Source: an uncultured Coriobacteriia bacterium (GTDB lineage Bacteria; Actinomycetota; Coriobacteriia; Coriobacteriales; QAMH01). From it: a DNA stretch of 5,210 nt. The stretch lies in contig CABSKV010000091.1 of the NCBI GenBank assembly GCA_902478425.1, positions 1 through 5,210 of the forward strand. Direction: 5' to 3'. The notes beneath the pieces were generated by a model. That model did not search any database. It worked only from the letters and a program-made list of their open reading frames with translations, and had not been told where the DNA came from. A program made the position numbers and the translations under genes. Positions within the stretch are counted from its first letter, which is position 1; the number at the start of each line of letters is the position of its first letter. Shown one piece after another: positions 1 to 5,210 of the stretch.

Positions 1-379
1 CGGGCTCGGTCGGGATGACATCGGGGATATCGAGCTCGTCGGGCTGCAGGTGGCGAATACTGCCCCTACCGCCACGACGCTCCACGACCCTCGTCTTGTA
101 CTTGCGCAGCTGGCGGGCCACCTTGTCGCTTGCAAGGTCGATTGCCGCGTACATGTCCTCTGCGGACTCGGCGACGCGGATGACGGCACCCTTGGCGTTA
201 ACCGTGACCTCGCAAATGGCATTGAGCGAAATGGCCGGGTTCTTCTCCGTGCGCAGGACGACTTCGGCGTCCATGGCGGCGCTGTCGAACACCTCGAGCG
301 CGCGGCCGATCTTCTCGTCGACATAATCCCTGATGGCGGGCGTAACGTTCATCTTACGTCCCGAAACTGTGATAGCCAT
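1..379 (-). CDS. hpf: Ribosome hibernation promoting factor / ribosome-associated inhibitor RaiA, long form (partial, 3' end outside window)
   Basis: This protein binds the 30S subunit at the decoding site in stationary phase or stress, blocks translation and, in long forms, promotes 100S ribosome dimers through a C-terminal domain. The visible 126 residues begin MAITVSGRKMNVTPAIRDYV and cover the whole N-terminal beta-alpha-beta ribosome-binding domain (about residues 1-100). This includes the family signature helix EDMYAAIDLASDKVARQLRK at about residues 74-93, followed by the basic stretch KTRVVERRGGRG. The sequence then enters the acidic linker (LQPDELDIPD) that precedes the dimerisation domain in long HPF proteins, and is cut by the window edge. 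The ATG at 377-379 is fixed by a perfect AAGGAGG seven bases upstream. The gene lies 33 bases after the stop of a solute-binding lipoprotein gene, with no terminator seen between them, so read-through from that gene is likely. Family assignment is secure; the length class is inferred from the linker. Confidence 0.95.
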   Translation of the reverse strand, partial: MAITVSGRKMNVTPAIRDYVDEKIGRALEVFDSAAMDAEVVLRTEKNPAISLNAICEVTVNAKGAVIRVAESAEDMYAAIDLASDKVARQLRKYKTRVVERRGGRGSIRHLQPDELDIPDVIPTEP

Positions 380-386
380 GATGAAA

Positions 387-393
387 CCTCCTT
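387..393 (-). promoter_or_regulatory. Strong ribosome binding site of hpf/raiA
   Basis: The minus strand reads AAGGAGG, a full match to the core anti-Shine-Dalgarno complement, seven bases before the ATG at 377-379. It lies inside the 33-base gap after the upstream lipoprotein gene and is much stronger than the site in front of that gene. High translation of hpf relative to its upstream neighbour is therefore expected from a shared transcript. Confidence 0.85.
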
Positions 394-412
394 GATCGTG
401 GGCTGATACGTC

Positions 413-1414
413 TTATTCGTCGCCGGGCTGCTGACTCGCATCCTCCTCACCTGAGTCTTCCGGCGTGTCGGAATTCGATGCGTCCGGGTTTGCCTGGTCT
501 TGCTGGTCGCCGGCGCCAAAGGCCTTTGTCGGCAACGTAGCCAGATCAGTCTGGCCCGCAAGCAGCGTGACTCCGTCAGCACCCAGCCACTTGGTGGCGA
601 TGACGCGCATGACGCCGTTCTCGTTGATGGTCTTGACGGCGGCATTGACAGCGCTGGAAAGCGCGGAGTTCTGCGTGAGTGTCACGGCGTAGATGGGCGT
701 GACGCAATCGGCACCGAGAAAGCCCATGCGGATGACGTTCTCGTAGTTGCGCGCGAAATAGTCGCCGATGACGGCGTCGGTCACGAGGTACTTCTGCTCG
801 CCATCGTTGAGCGCATCGAACGCATCCTGCATGGTGGGCATGGCAACGACCTTGTCGATGCCGAGGAGCTCCTGCACCTTGCTCGCGGCGGTGGTATCTG
901 CCTGCACGAGCACCTTGGCGGTGCCGGCATTGGCCTGCGCGGCGACGTCTTCGATGGAAACGGGTTTGTTGGTGCTCAGGCAGAAGAGCGAGAGACCATC
1001 GGTAAGATAGGAATCGCTATAGGAGACGAGGTCGCCCGTGCCGGACTTGGTGAGCCCGAGCGCGACGTCGACCTGCTTGTTGCTGAGGGCAAAGCGGCCG
1101 CTCGACCCAACGTCGACGATCTGCATGCGCAGGCCGAGCTCCTGCGCGATGGCAGCGGCAACGTCGACATCGATGCCGACGGTCTGGTTATTCGAGTTGG
1201 TACCGCCGTACGGCGAGTTGCTCGCGTTGATGCCGACGGTGAGCACGCCTTCGGTGATGGTGGCCGAGGCATCGAGCTTGGGCGACAGGTTGCTCTCGAC
1301 CTGGGTGTTGGTCTGAAGCTGACATGCTGACAAGCCCATCACGGCAAACATGCAGGCAACGAGTGCCATGACGATTGCGGATATTCCCTTGTGTTTGATT
1401 TGCTTTGCGAACAT
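413..1414 (-). CDS. Amino-acid-type ABC transporter substrate-binding lipoprotein (SBP family 3), orphan
   Basis: This is a secreted, lipid-anchored solute receptor of the periplasmic binding protein type II fold, 333 residues from the chosen start. The N-terminus has a basic region (MFAKQIKHKG), a hydrophobic segment and a lipobox LSAC with the modifiable cysteine at residue 31. A linker follows, then the bacterial SBP_3 core at about residues 56-279: it starts LTVGINASNSPYGG, continues GIDVDVAAAIAQELGL (typical of family 3), and ends MRVIATKWLGADG. The last 30 or so residues form a Asp/Glu/Gln/Ser-rich tail (DQQDQANPDASNSDTPEDSG), which is unusual. The frame is open to an ATG at 1522, but that extension (36 residues, non-hydrophobic) would bury the signal peptide; GGAG four bases before the ATG at 1412-1414 is a weak but acceptable site. 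No permease or ATPase gene is visible nearby. The usual ligand-carboxylate Arg after the 'T' of the ..T..ER.. motif seems absent (LTKSGTGDLVSYS), so ligand prediction is unsafe. Confidence 0.88.
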   Translation of the reverse strand: MFAKQIKHKGISAIVMALVACMFAVMGLSACQLQTNTQVESNLSPKLDASATITEGVLTVGINASNSPYGGTNSNNQTVGIDVDVAAAIAQELGLRMQIVDVGSSGRFALSNKQVDVALGLTKSGTGDLVSYSDSYLTDGLSLFCLSTNKPVSIEDVAAQANAGTAKVLVQADTTAASKVQELLGIDKVVAMPTMQDAFDALNDGEQKYLVTDAVIGDYFARNYENVIRMGFLGADCVTPIYAVTLTQNSALSSAVNAAVKTINENGVMRVIATKWLGADGVTLLAGQTDLATLPTKAFGAGDQQDQANPDASNSDTPEDSGEEDASQQPGDE

Positions 1415-1445
1415 CTTGCTCCGTTTGTCATGTGCCAGTGGAAGC

Positions 1446-1690
1446 GCTCCTCCCAACTGACCTGGTTTTTGACCCCACACTCGCATACAGAAACTTTTGC
1501 CTGATACTATCTCACTACTCATTTTCTCGCCCGGGACACCGTATGTGACCTTAACGGACGGTACGTCTTACCCCTAAGATGCGCCATGCTCGCGACCAGG
1601 AAACCTGGCCGTTTACGTGGATCCTTTCGACCGCATCTGCCTTGGACTAGAGCTGTTTTACCAGCTCGCAACCACAGACTTGGGAGGAGC
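1446..1690. repeat. 11-base inverted repeat flanking the intergenic RNA region
   Basis: The plus strand has TTGGGAGGAGC at 1680-1690 and its exact reverse complement GCTCCTCCCAA at 1446-1456, with 223 bases between the arms. Bases on either side do not extend the match. An 11-base perfect complement inside a 312-base gap is unlikely by chance (roughly one in a hundred by simple counting). One arm contains the CUCCUCC hairpin loop; the other lies 32 bases before the lipoprotein start codon, suggesting a long-range loop-tail pairing in the RNA. Confidence 0.6.
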
Positions 1691-1700
1691 AAGCCTAGTG
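1673..1700 (-). promoter_or_regulatory. Hairpin displaying an anti-Shine-Dalgarno-like CUCCUCC loop
   Basis: On the minus strand CACUAGGCUUG pairs with CAAGUCUGUG (one bulged U, one G-U pair) and exposes the seven-base loop CUCCUCC. That loop resembles the 3' end of 16S rRNA and can pair with GGAGGAG. The stem is the strongest local fold at the start of the intergenic region and is the first element of the candidate structured RNA. Confidence 0.5.
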
Positions 1701-1713
1701 TATCACGCAGCAG

Positions 1714-1741
1714 ATAATCGCGCGTGCTAGATTCTCCGCAA
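1714..1741 (-). promoter_or_regulatory. Possible sigma-A-type promoter for the structured RNA and lipoprotein-hpf unit
   Basis: The minus strand reads TTGCGG (1736-1741), a 16-base spacer, then GATTAT (1714-1719), overlapping the last codons and stop of rlmKL. The expected start near 1707 would place the CUCCUCC hairpin at the very 5' end of the transcript, which is why this candidate is preferred. The boxes match the consensus only 3/6 and 4/6, so this is weak evidence. Read-through from rlmKL is the alternative, as no terminator is seen after that gene. Confidence 0.28.
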
Positions 1742-3934
1742 AACAAAACAATGGTGTACCTTGGCGTTTCGCTCGAAATCCGCCGGTATGGTCTTGTCGG
1801 TGATGTCCACGACCTGCACGCCAGCGCGCTCGATCGTCTCGCGATCGAGCTTGAATCCACGCAGATTACACGAGAACACCGCAGCACCCCCACGGGTAAG
1901 CAGGCGGCTCACGCCGATGAGGAGCTCGGCATGGTCGCGCTGCACGTCCCATCCGCGCTGGCGCATCTTCGCTGAGTTCGAGAAGGTGGGCGGGTCGACG
2001 AAGATGAGGTCCCAGCGCATCTTCGTGTGGCGCGTCTGGGTGACCCATTCGACGCAATCGGCGCGGATGAACTCCTGATGCCCGTTCATGAGGCCATTGA
2101 GCTCCATGTTGCGCTCGCCCCATTGCAGGTAGGTGTTCGAGAGATCCACGCTCGTCGTGAACTTCGCCCCGCGCGCGGCAGCATGGACGCTTGCCGTGCA
2201 GGTGTAGGCGAATAGGTTGAGGAAACTCTTGCCCGCCGCGAGCTTGCCGACGAGCTCGCGCGTATCGCGATGATCGAGGAAGAGCCCCGTGTCGAGATAG
2301 CTCGCGAGGTCGACCTCGAACAGCAGGCCGCTTTCCTGCGTGATGAGGGAAGCCGGCGACTCTTGTCTTGCCCCGGCGACTTTTGTCTGGTGCGCGTATT
2401 GCGATCCGCCCTTGGCGCGCACGCGGCGCTTCACGAAAATGTCGTCTGCGGGCACGTCGAGCACGACGCTTACGATGTTGAGGGCGTCGGTCATGCGGCG
2501 AGCGGCCTTGCCGGCATCGATGTTCTTGGGCGGCGCGTACTCAGCAACGTGCACGAGGCGCCTGCCCGCGTCCTTTCCCGCCCCCTCGTAAATGTCGATG
2601 GCCATGTTGTAGTCGGGCAAGTCGGCATCGTAGACGCGGTAGGCGAAGATTTCGTTTTTGACAGCCCACTTGCGGCGCTGCTTGTAGACCTTGTTGAGGC
2701 GGTCGGCGAATTGCTGGGCGGCAACATCGTAGACGGCCAGATCGACGCCCCGCACGCTCACCTGCGCGCGCTGGCCGGCACCGGCGTGCAGATCGAAGAG
2801 CGCAATCTCGCATGGGGCAGAGCCGTTCATGCACGAAAAGCCCTCGCTGCGCTCCATGCCCAGATAGGCGTCCGCGTCCTGCCCGTCCACGAGCATCACG
2901 GCGCAATCGAGCTGCCTGCGGGCAAGGAGCTGGCGCGCAAGCCGCGCATAGCTCGCGGGCAGCGTCGCTGCGGGAATCTCCGTGCTGGCAAAGAGGCAGC
3001 TCGCGAACACGCCACGCGCATCGGCATGGCGGGCGAGGGTATCGTCCAGGGCCTCCTGGCTTGGCGCGAACTCGATGAGCGAGGCGACGGCGGCAGCCCT
3101 GGCGCGTGCTTGCGCGCAGGCTATCTCGCGCTCGCGCTCGTCCGTCGCGTATATCACGGCCTCGTGCGAACCCTCCTGGGCGCGCACGTCAGCCGCATCG
3201 AGCATATCGAGCCACAGCTTCTCGTCGTGGCCAGCCCATCCAGCGAATCCCCAGGTAGAGCGCATGATACCAGGTGCCCTATCACCTGCTATCAACGCAG
3301 CTTCGATGGCAAGCGTACCCGCGGCGCACGTGCTATCCACGAGCAGCTCGCCACGACGCGCGCGCTCGGGCCATCCCGCCGCGAGTAGCATGGCCGCCGC
3401 AAGCGTCTCGTGTATGGTAGGCGAGGTGCCGCGTGCGGCATCGCGGTAACCGCGGTCTTCGAGCGAGGTGCCCGAGAGGTCGATGTAGACGGTCGCGCGC
3501 TTGGCATGCAGGTTCACCTGTATGCGCAGGTCGGGGTGCTGCGCATCGACATCGGGACGCGTTCCGCGCAACTCGCGCAGGCGGTCGCAGACGGCGTCCT
3601 TCACGCGCAGCGCCGTGAAGCGCGTGTCACGCAGCTCGTCATTCGTCCCGCGTGCGCTCACGGCAATGGTCGCACTCGGGGCGATGTGCTCTTCCCAGGC
3701 GATATCATGCGCGCCCGCATAGAGGCTATCGGAATCCCGCGCCTCGATGCGCCCGACCACCAGCAGGACGCGACTCGCGACGCGCGACCACAGCAGCGCG
3801 GTGTACGCCTGCTCCACATCTCCCGTAAACGCAACGCCGCCGGTCAGAGGACGAACCTCGTCCATCCCCAGCTCGCGTAGCTCCTGGCCGAGAATCGTCT
3901 CGAGCCCCGTGCCGCATGTCGCAAAGAGCTCCAT
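1727..3934 (-). CDS. rlmKL: RlmKL-type 23S rRNA (guanine) methyltransferase: THUMP + degenerate RlmL domain + RlmK domain
   Basis: In E. coli the fused RlmKL makes m2G2445 (RlmL half) and m7G2069 (RlmK half) in 23S rRNA with S-adenosylmethionine. This 735-residue protein is close to the usual length of about 700. It opens MELFATCGTGLETILGQELR, followed by a THUMP domain (about 40-155) with NLHAKRATVYIDLSGTSLEDRGYR. The first methyltransferase domain (about 165-385) keeps EAALIAGDRAPG and the WGF..W.GHDEKLW segment. However, its SAM motif is DSTCAAGT (200-207) where DPMCGSGT is usual, and the NPPYG motif is replaced by SCLFA (312-316). The second domain (about 405-735) looks complete: RLYDADLP-like YRVYDADLPDYNMAID, YLDTGLFLDHRDTR (546-559), NLFAYTCTASVHAA (573-586), FVDPPTFSNS (645-654), WDVQRDH (662-668). 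The ATG at 3932-3934 has GGAG nine bases upstream and starts 15 bases after the upstream stop. I infer that the RlmK activity is kept and the RlmL activity is lost or changed. Confidence 0.93.
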   Translation of the reverse strand: MELFATCGTGLETILGQELRELGMDEVRPLTGGVAFTGDVEQAYTALLWSRVASRVLLVVGRIEARDSDSLYAGAHDIAWEEHIAPSATIAVSARGTNDELRDTRFTALRVKDAVCDRLRELRGTRPDVDAQHPDLRIQVNLHAKRATVYIDLSGTSLEDRGYRDAARGTSPTIHETLAAAMLLAAGWPERARRGELLVDSTCAAGTLAIEAALIAGDRAPGIMRSTWGFAGWAGHDEKLWLDMLDAADVRAQEGSHEAVIYATDEREREIACAQARARAAAVASLIEFAPSQEALDDTLARHADARGVFASCLFASTEIPAATLPASYARLARQLLARRQLDCAVMLVDGQDADAYLGMERSEGFSCMNGSAPCEIALFDLHAGAGQRAQVSVRGVDLAVYDVAAQQFADRLNKVYKQRRKWAVKNEIFAYRVYDADLPDYNMAIDIYEGAGKDAGRRLVHVAEYAPPKNIDAGKAARRMTDALNIVSVVLDVPADDIFVKRRVRAKGGSQYAHQTKVAGARQESPASLITQESGLLFEVDLASYLDTGLFLDHRDTRELVGKLAAGKSFLNLFAYTCTASVHAAARGAKFTTSVDLSNTYLQWGERNMELNGLMNGHQEFIRADCVEWVTQTRHTKMRWDLIFVDPPTFSNSAKMRQRGWDVQRDHAELLIGVSRLLTRGGAAVFSCNLRGFKLDRETIERAGVQVVDITDKTIPADFERNAKVHHCFVLRRI

Positions 3935-3943
3935 GACGATCTG

Positions 3944-3947
3944 CTCC
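3944..3947 (-). promoter_or_regulatory. Ribosome binding site of rlmKL
   Basis: GGAG on the minus strand lies nine bases before the ATG at 3932-3934, inside the 15-base gap that follows the stop codon of the dehydrogenase-like gene. It supports this start and continuous operon translation. Confidence 0.6.
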
Positions 3948-3949
3948 GT

Positions 3950-5005
3950 TTAGTTTTTCGAGAAGAAGCCGTCGATGGGCGGCGGACTTCCGTGCGAACG
4001 ACCGGAGGAACCCGGCGTCTCGTCCTCGTCGAAGTAGTCCGATGCGCCGAAGAACTCGTCGAGGCGCTCGCAGCGCTCGTTGAAGCCATCGGCCAGCGCC
4101 CAGTCCAGGCCGTAATCGGCGCAGGTCTGCTCATCTTCGTAGAGCAGCGCAAGTGCCTGGATGTTCATTTCCTCACCGCCGACGGCCTGCAGCAGCTCGT
4201 AGAGCTGATAGGCGGTCTCGGTCATGGGGATGGTCACCTCGAGCTCCTCTGCGGTATCGAGCGCCACGTCGAGCATGTCGAGGAAACTCGCGATGTTGAT
4301 GCGTCCCGTGTAGTCGTGCCCGAGTACCTGTGGGATGTAGTCGACGAGGGCGCGCGAGCCACCCGAGGTCGATGCGAGCACGTTGAGCACGTTCTTCTCG
4401 GGAAAACCCGCGATGTGCGCGAGCGAGATCGCCTCGACGGCGCCCATGAGCGAACCTGCGAGCGCGATGATGCTCACCATCGCCGCGAACTGCCCGTCAC
4501 CAGCCGTTTCCTGTGGCATGACGGTGGGTGCGAGGAAGGGGAACAACGGCGAGAGCGTGTCCTGCGTTTGCGGATCCCCGCCCACGAACACGATGGCGTT
4601 CTCGTGCTCGCCCACGCAGACGATGGGGGCGTCGAGCACCTCGATGTCGGAGACCGCGGCGACCGCCTGGATCTCGCGCGCGAGACGCGGGCTGGATATG
4701 CTCAAGTCGATGCAGAACGTGCCCGGGTCCATGAGCTCGAGCAGGCCCTCGTCACCGAGGTACAGGTTCTCGACATCCGTCGCGGTGCGCAGCGAGGTGA
4801 TGACGACCTGGCTGCCGAGCAGCGCCTCCATGCGGTCATCGATGAAGGTCGCACCCACCTCGCGCAGGGCCGGAGCCTCGCGCGGGTCGTGGCTCGCGAC
4901 GACGACATCGAACCCCGTGATCTTGAGCTTGGCAATCGCCTCGATGACGGCGGGCTGTGCCGCCCCGCCAAAGAACGCGATGCGCGTGTCAAGCGGACTG
5001 ATCAT
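3950..5005 (-). CDS. Beta-hydroxyacid dehydrogenase family protein (3-HIBADH/GlxR-like), probably catalytically altered
   Basis: This 351-residue protein has the layout of the 3-hydroxyisobutyrate / tartronate-semialdehyde reductase family: an N-terminal Rossmann domain (about 1-165; GFDVVVASHDP ends the second strand, then VVITSLRTATDVENL and LMDPGTFCIDLSISSP) and an all-helical C-terminal domain (about 168-290; AISLAHIAGFPEKNVLNVL, ASTSGGSRAL). Key motifs are changed. The dinucleotide loop GxGxxG reads GGAAQP (13-18); the substrate motif DAPVSGG reads DAPIVCV (125-131); and in GxGxxxKxxNN the catalytic lysine is Ala175 and the paired asparagines are Ser178/Ile179 (GDGQFAAMVSI, 169-179). A tail of about 60 residues (292-351) rich in Asp/Glu, then Ser/Pro, extends beyond the usual 290-300. 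The start at 5003-5005 follows GGGGAG by six bases, and the degV stop by three. Fold assignment is firm; loss of oxidoreductase activity is inference. Confidence 0.85.
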   Translation of the reverse strand: MISPLDTRIAFFGGAAQPAVIEAIAKLKITGFDVVVASHDPREAPALREVGATFIDDRMEALLGSQVVITSLRTATDVENLYLGDEGLLELMDPGTFCIDLSISSPRLAREIQAVAAVSDIEVLDAPIVCVGEHENAIVFVGGDPQTQDTLSPLFPFLAPTVMPQETAGDGQFAAMVSIIALAGSLMGAVEAISLAHIAGFPEKNVLNVLASTSGGSRALVDYIPQVLGHDYTGRINIASFLDMLDVALDTAEELEVTIPMTETAYQLYELLQAVGGEEMNIQALALLYEDEQTCADYGLDWALADGFNERCERLDEFFGASDYFDEDETPGSSGRSHGSPPPIDGFFSKN

Positions 5006-5008
5006 CGA

Positions 5009-5210
5009 TTACTCCCCACTGTTTATCTTGTTGGCGATGCGATCGGCGATGGAGATCTTCTCGCGGCGATCGTCGCCCCAGAACACGACGGCGACCATGC
5101 CCGGGCCAACGTGCGAACCGATGACGGGACCAATCTGGCTGCGGATGGCGGGGATGGCGCCATCGGGGCGATCGAGATGGTCTTCGACCCACTTGACATC
5201 GCCGTCGGCA
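5009..5210 (-). CDS. DegV family protein, C-terminal 66 residues (partial, 5' end outside window)
   Basis: DegV/FakB proteins bind a single fatty acid and, in characterised Firmicutes cases, present it to a fatty acid kinase. Only the last 66 residues are visible. They contain the conserved C-terminal DegV signature IGPVIGSHVGPGMVAVVFWG (residues 26-45 of the fragment), whose Gly/His segment lines the acyl carboxylate end in known structures, and end RIANKINSGE with TAA. The gene ends three bases before the ATG of the dehydrogenase-like gene, and its last codons contain that gene's ribosome binding site, so the two are probably translationally coupled. Family recognition rests on this short but distinctive motif; ligand and kinase partner cannot be judged here. 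Confidence 0.85.
   Translation of the reverse strand, partial: ADGDVKWVEDHLDRPDGAIPAIRSQIGPVIGSHVGPGMVAVVFWGDDRREKISIADRIANKINSGE
5012..5017 (-). promoter_or_regulatory. Ribosome binding site of the dehydrogenase-like gene, inside the degV end
   Basis: GGGGAG on the minus strand is made by the last two sense codons of the DegV gene and lies six bases before the ATG at 5003-5005. This fixes that start and implies coupled translation. Confidence 0.65.

Larger units (their letters stand above)
1446..1707 (-). ncRNA. Candidate structured RNA (leader or free-standing ncRNA) between rlmKL and the lipoprotein gene
   Basis: No credible gene occupies 1415-1726, yet the minus-strand RNA folds well by eye. 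In RNA order: a hairpin at 1673-1700 with about 10 pairs, one bulge and loop CUCCUCC; a hairpin at 1650-1667 with a perfect 6-pair stem (GAGCUG/CAGCUC, loop GUAAAA); a perfect 7-pair stem between 1632-1638 and 1577-1583 (AGAUGCG/CGCAUCU) that encloses an 8-pair hairpin at 1593-1611 (CGGCCAGG/CCUGGUCG, one G-U, loop UUU); and a stem of 1558-1562 with 1538-1542, extended after a 2-base bulge by 1565-1567 with 1535-1537. An 11-base segment at 1446-1456 is exactly complementary to 1680-1690, which could close the whole domain. GUAAAAC, GUAAAC and GUAAGAC recur in unpaired or loop positions. There is no U-run terminator before the lipoprotein gene. It is not a tRNA, RNase P RNA, tmRNA or SRP RNA by motif. 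The raiA-motif RNA class is a possibility because hpf/raiA lies downstream, but I cannot confirm its consensus. Boundaries are approximate. Confidence 0.5.

Noticed and set aside
500..1330. Plus-strand open frame (276 codons) antisense to the solute-binding protein
   Set aside because: It is a shadow of a clear SBP_3 coding frame, with no domain and no ribosome binding site that decides a start.
1340..1431. Short frame starting at the ATG at 1429-1431, overlapping the lipoprotein start out of frame
   Set aside because: The nearest GGAGGAG is 14 bases away and the peptide has no features; a regulatory upstream frame cannot be excluded but is not supported.
1415..1522. N-terminal extension of the solute-binding protein to the ATG at 1520-1522
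   Set aside because: It would place 36 non-hydrophobic residues in front of a complete lipoprotein signal peptide and overlaps the structured intergenic RNA.
1530..1700. tRNA, T-box, RNase P, tmRNA or SRP RNA in the gap
   Set aside because: None of the signature sequences I would expect was found, such as a TTCGA T-loop with a matching acceptor stem, a T-box GGTGGNACC core or the SRP GGAAG tetraloop region.
1704..1726. CACGC/GCGTG inverted repeat just after the rlmKL stop, as a terminator
   Set aside because: The stem is only five pairs with a 13-base loop, and it is followed by ATACACT rather than a U-run.
1519..1893. Minus-strand open frame (124 codons) crossing the rlmKL end and the gap
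   Set aside because: Its first half overlaps the conserved RlmK C-terminus in another frame; the rest is Arg-rich without motifs and coincides with the RNA stems.
2270..3388. Long plus-strand open frame (372 codons) antisense to rlmKL
   Set aside because: It lies wholly over conserved RlmKL domains on the other strand; long antisense frames are expected in GC-rich genes, and its translation shows no recognisable domain.

Overview
The window is a GC-rich, gene-dense bacterial stretch in which every supported gene lies on the minus strand, so transcription runs from high to low coordinates. The gene set is DegV family, a lipobox-bearing solute-binding lipoprotein, a fused RlmK/RlmL-type rRNA methyltransferase and a long-form hibernation factor, with GC-rich third codon positions. 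This fits a Gram-positive actinobacterial lineage, possibly the gut class Coriobacteriia. That placement is inference from gene content and composition, not a database result.

Layout in transcription order. (1) 5009-5210 is the C-terminal end of a DegV-family fatty-acid-binding protein, whose 5' part lies outside the window. (2) Three bases later comes 3950-5005, a protein with the fold of the beta-hydroxyacid dehydrogenase (3-hydroxyisobutyrate dehydrogenase) family. Its cofactor loop, substrate loop and catalytic lysine motif are all altered. (3) After 15 bases comes 1727-3934, a THUMP plus two-methyltransferase protein of the RlmKL type. Its second (RlmK) domain looks intact, but its first (RlmL) domain has lost the NPPY catalytic motif. 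These three genes look like one translationally coupled operon.

(4) A 312-base gap (1415-1726) separates rlmKL from the next gene. On the minus strand it reads as a densely structured RNA: several perfect or near-perfect stems, a 5' hairpin displaying a CUCCUCC (anti-Shine-Dalgarno-like) loop, and an 11-base segment 224 bases downstream exactly complementary to that loop region. No terminator separates it from the next gene. It may be a regulatory leader or a free-standing non-coding RNA. Because a raiA/hpf gene lies downstream, the large 'raiA motif' RNA class is one concrete possibility to test. (5) 413-1414 encodes an orphan amino-acid-type ABC solute-binding lipoprotein with an acidic tail. 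(6) Only 33 bases later, behind a perfect AAGGAGG, begins raiA/hpf (ribosome hibernation factor), which runs off the left edge.

The functional theme is mixed. There are ribosome-associated functions (rRNA modification, ribosome hibernation, possibly a structured RNA), interleaved with lipid or nutrient binding (DegV, the solute-binding protein) and a probable pseudo-dehydrogenase. The best candidates for something undescribed are the structured RNA at 1446-1707 and the two degenerate enzyme domains.
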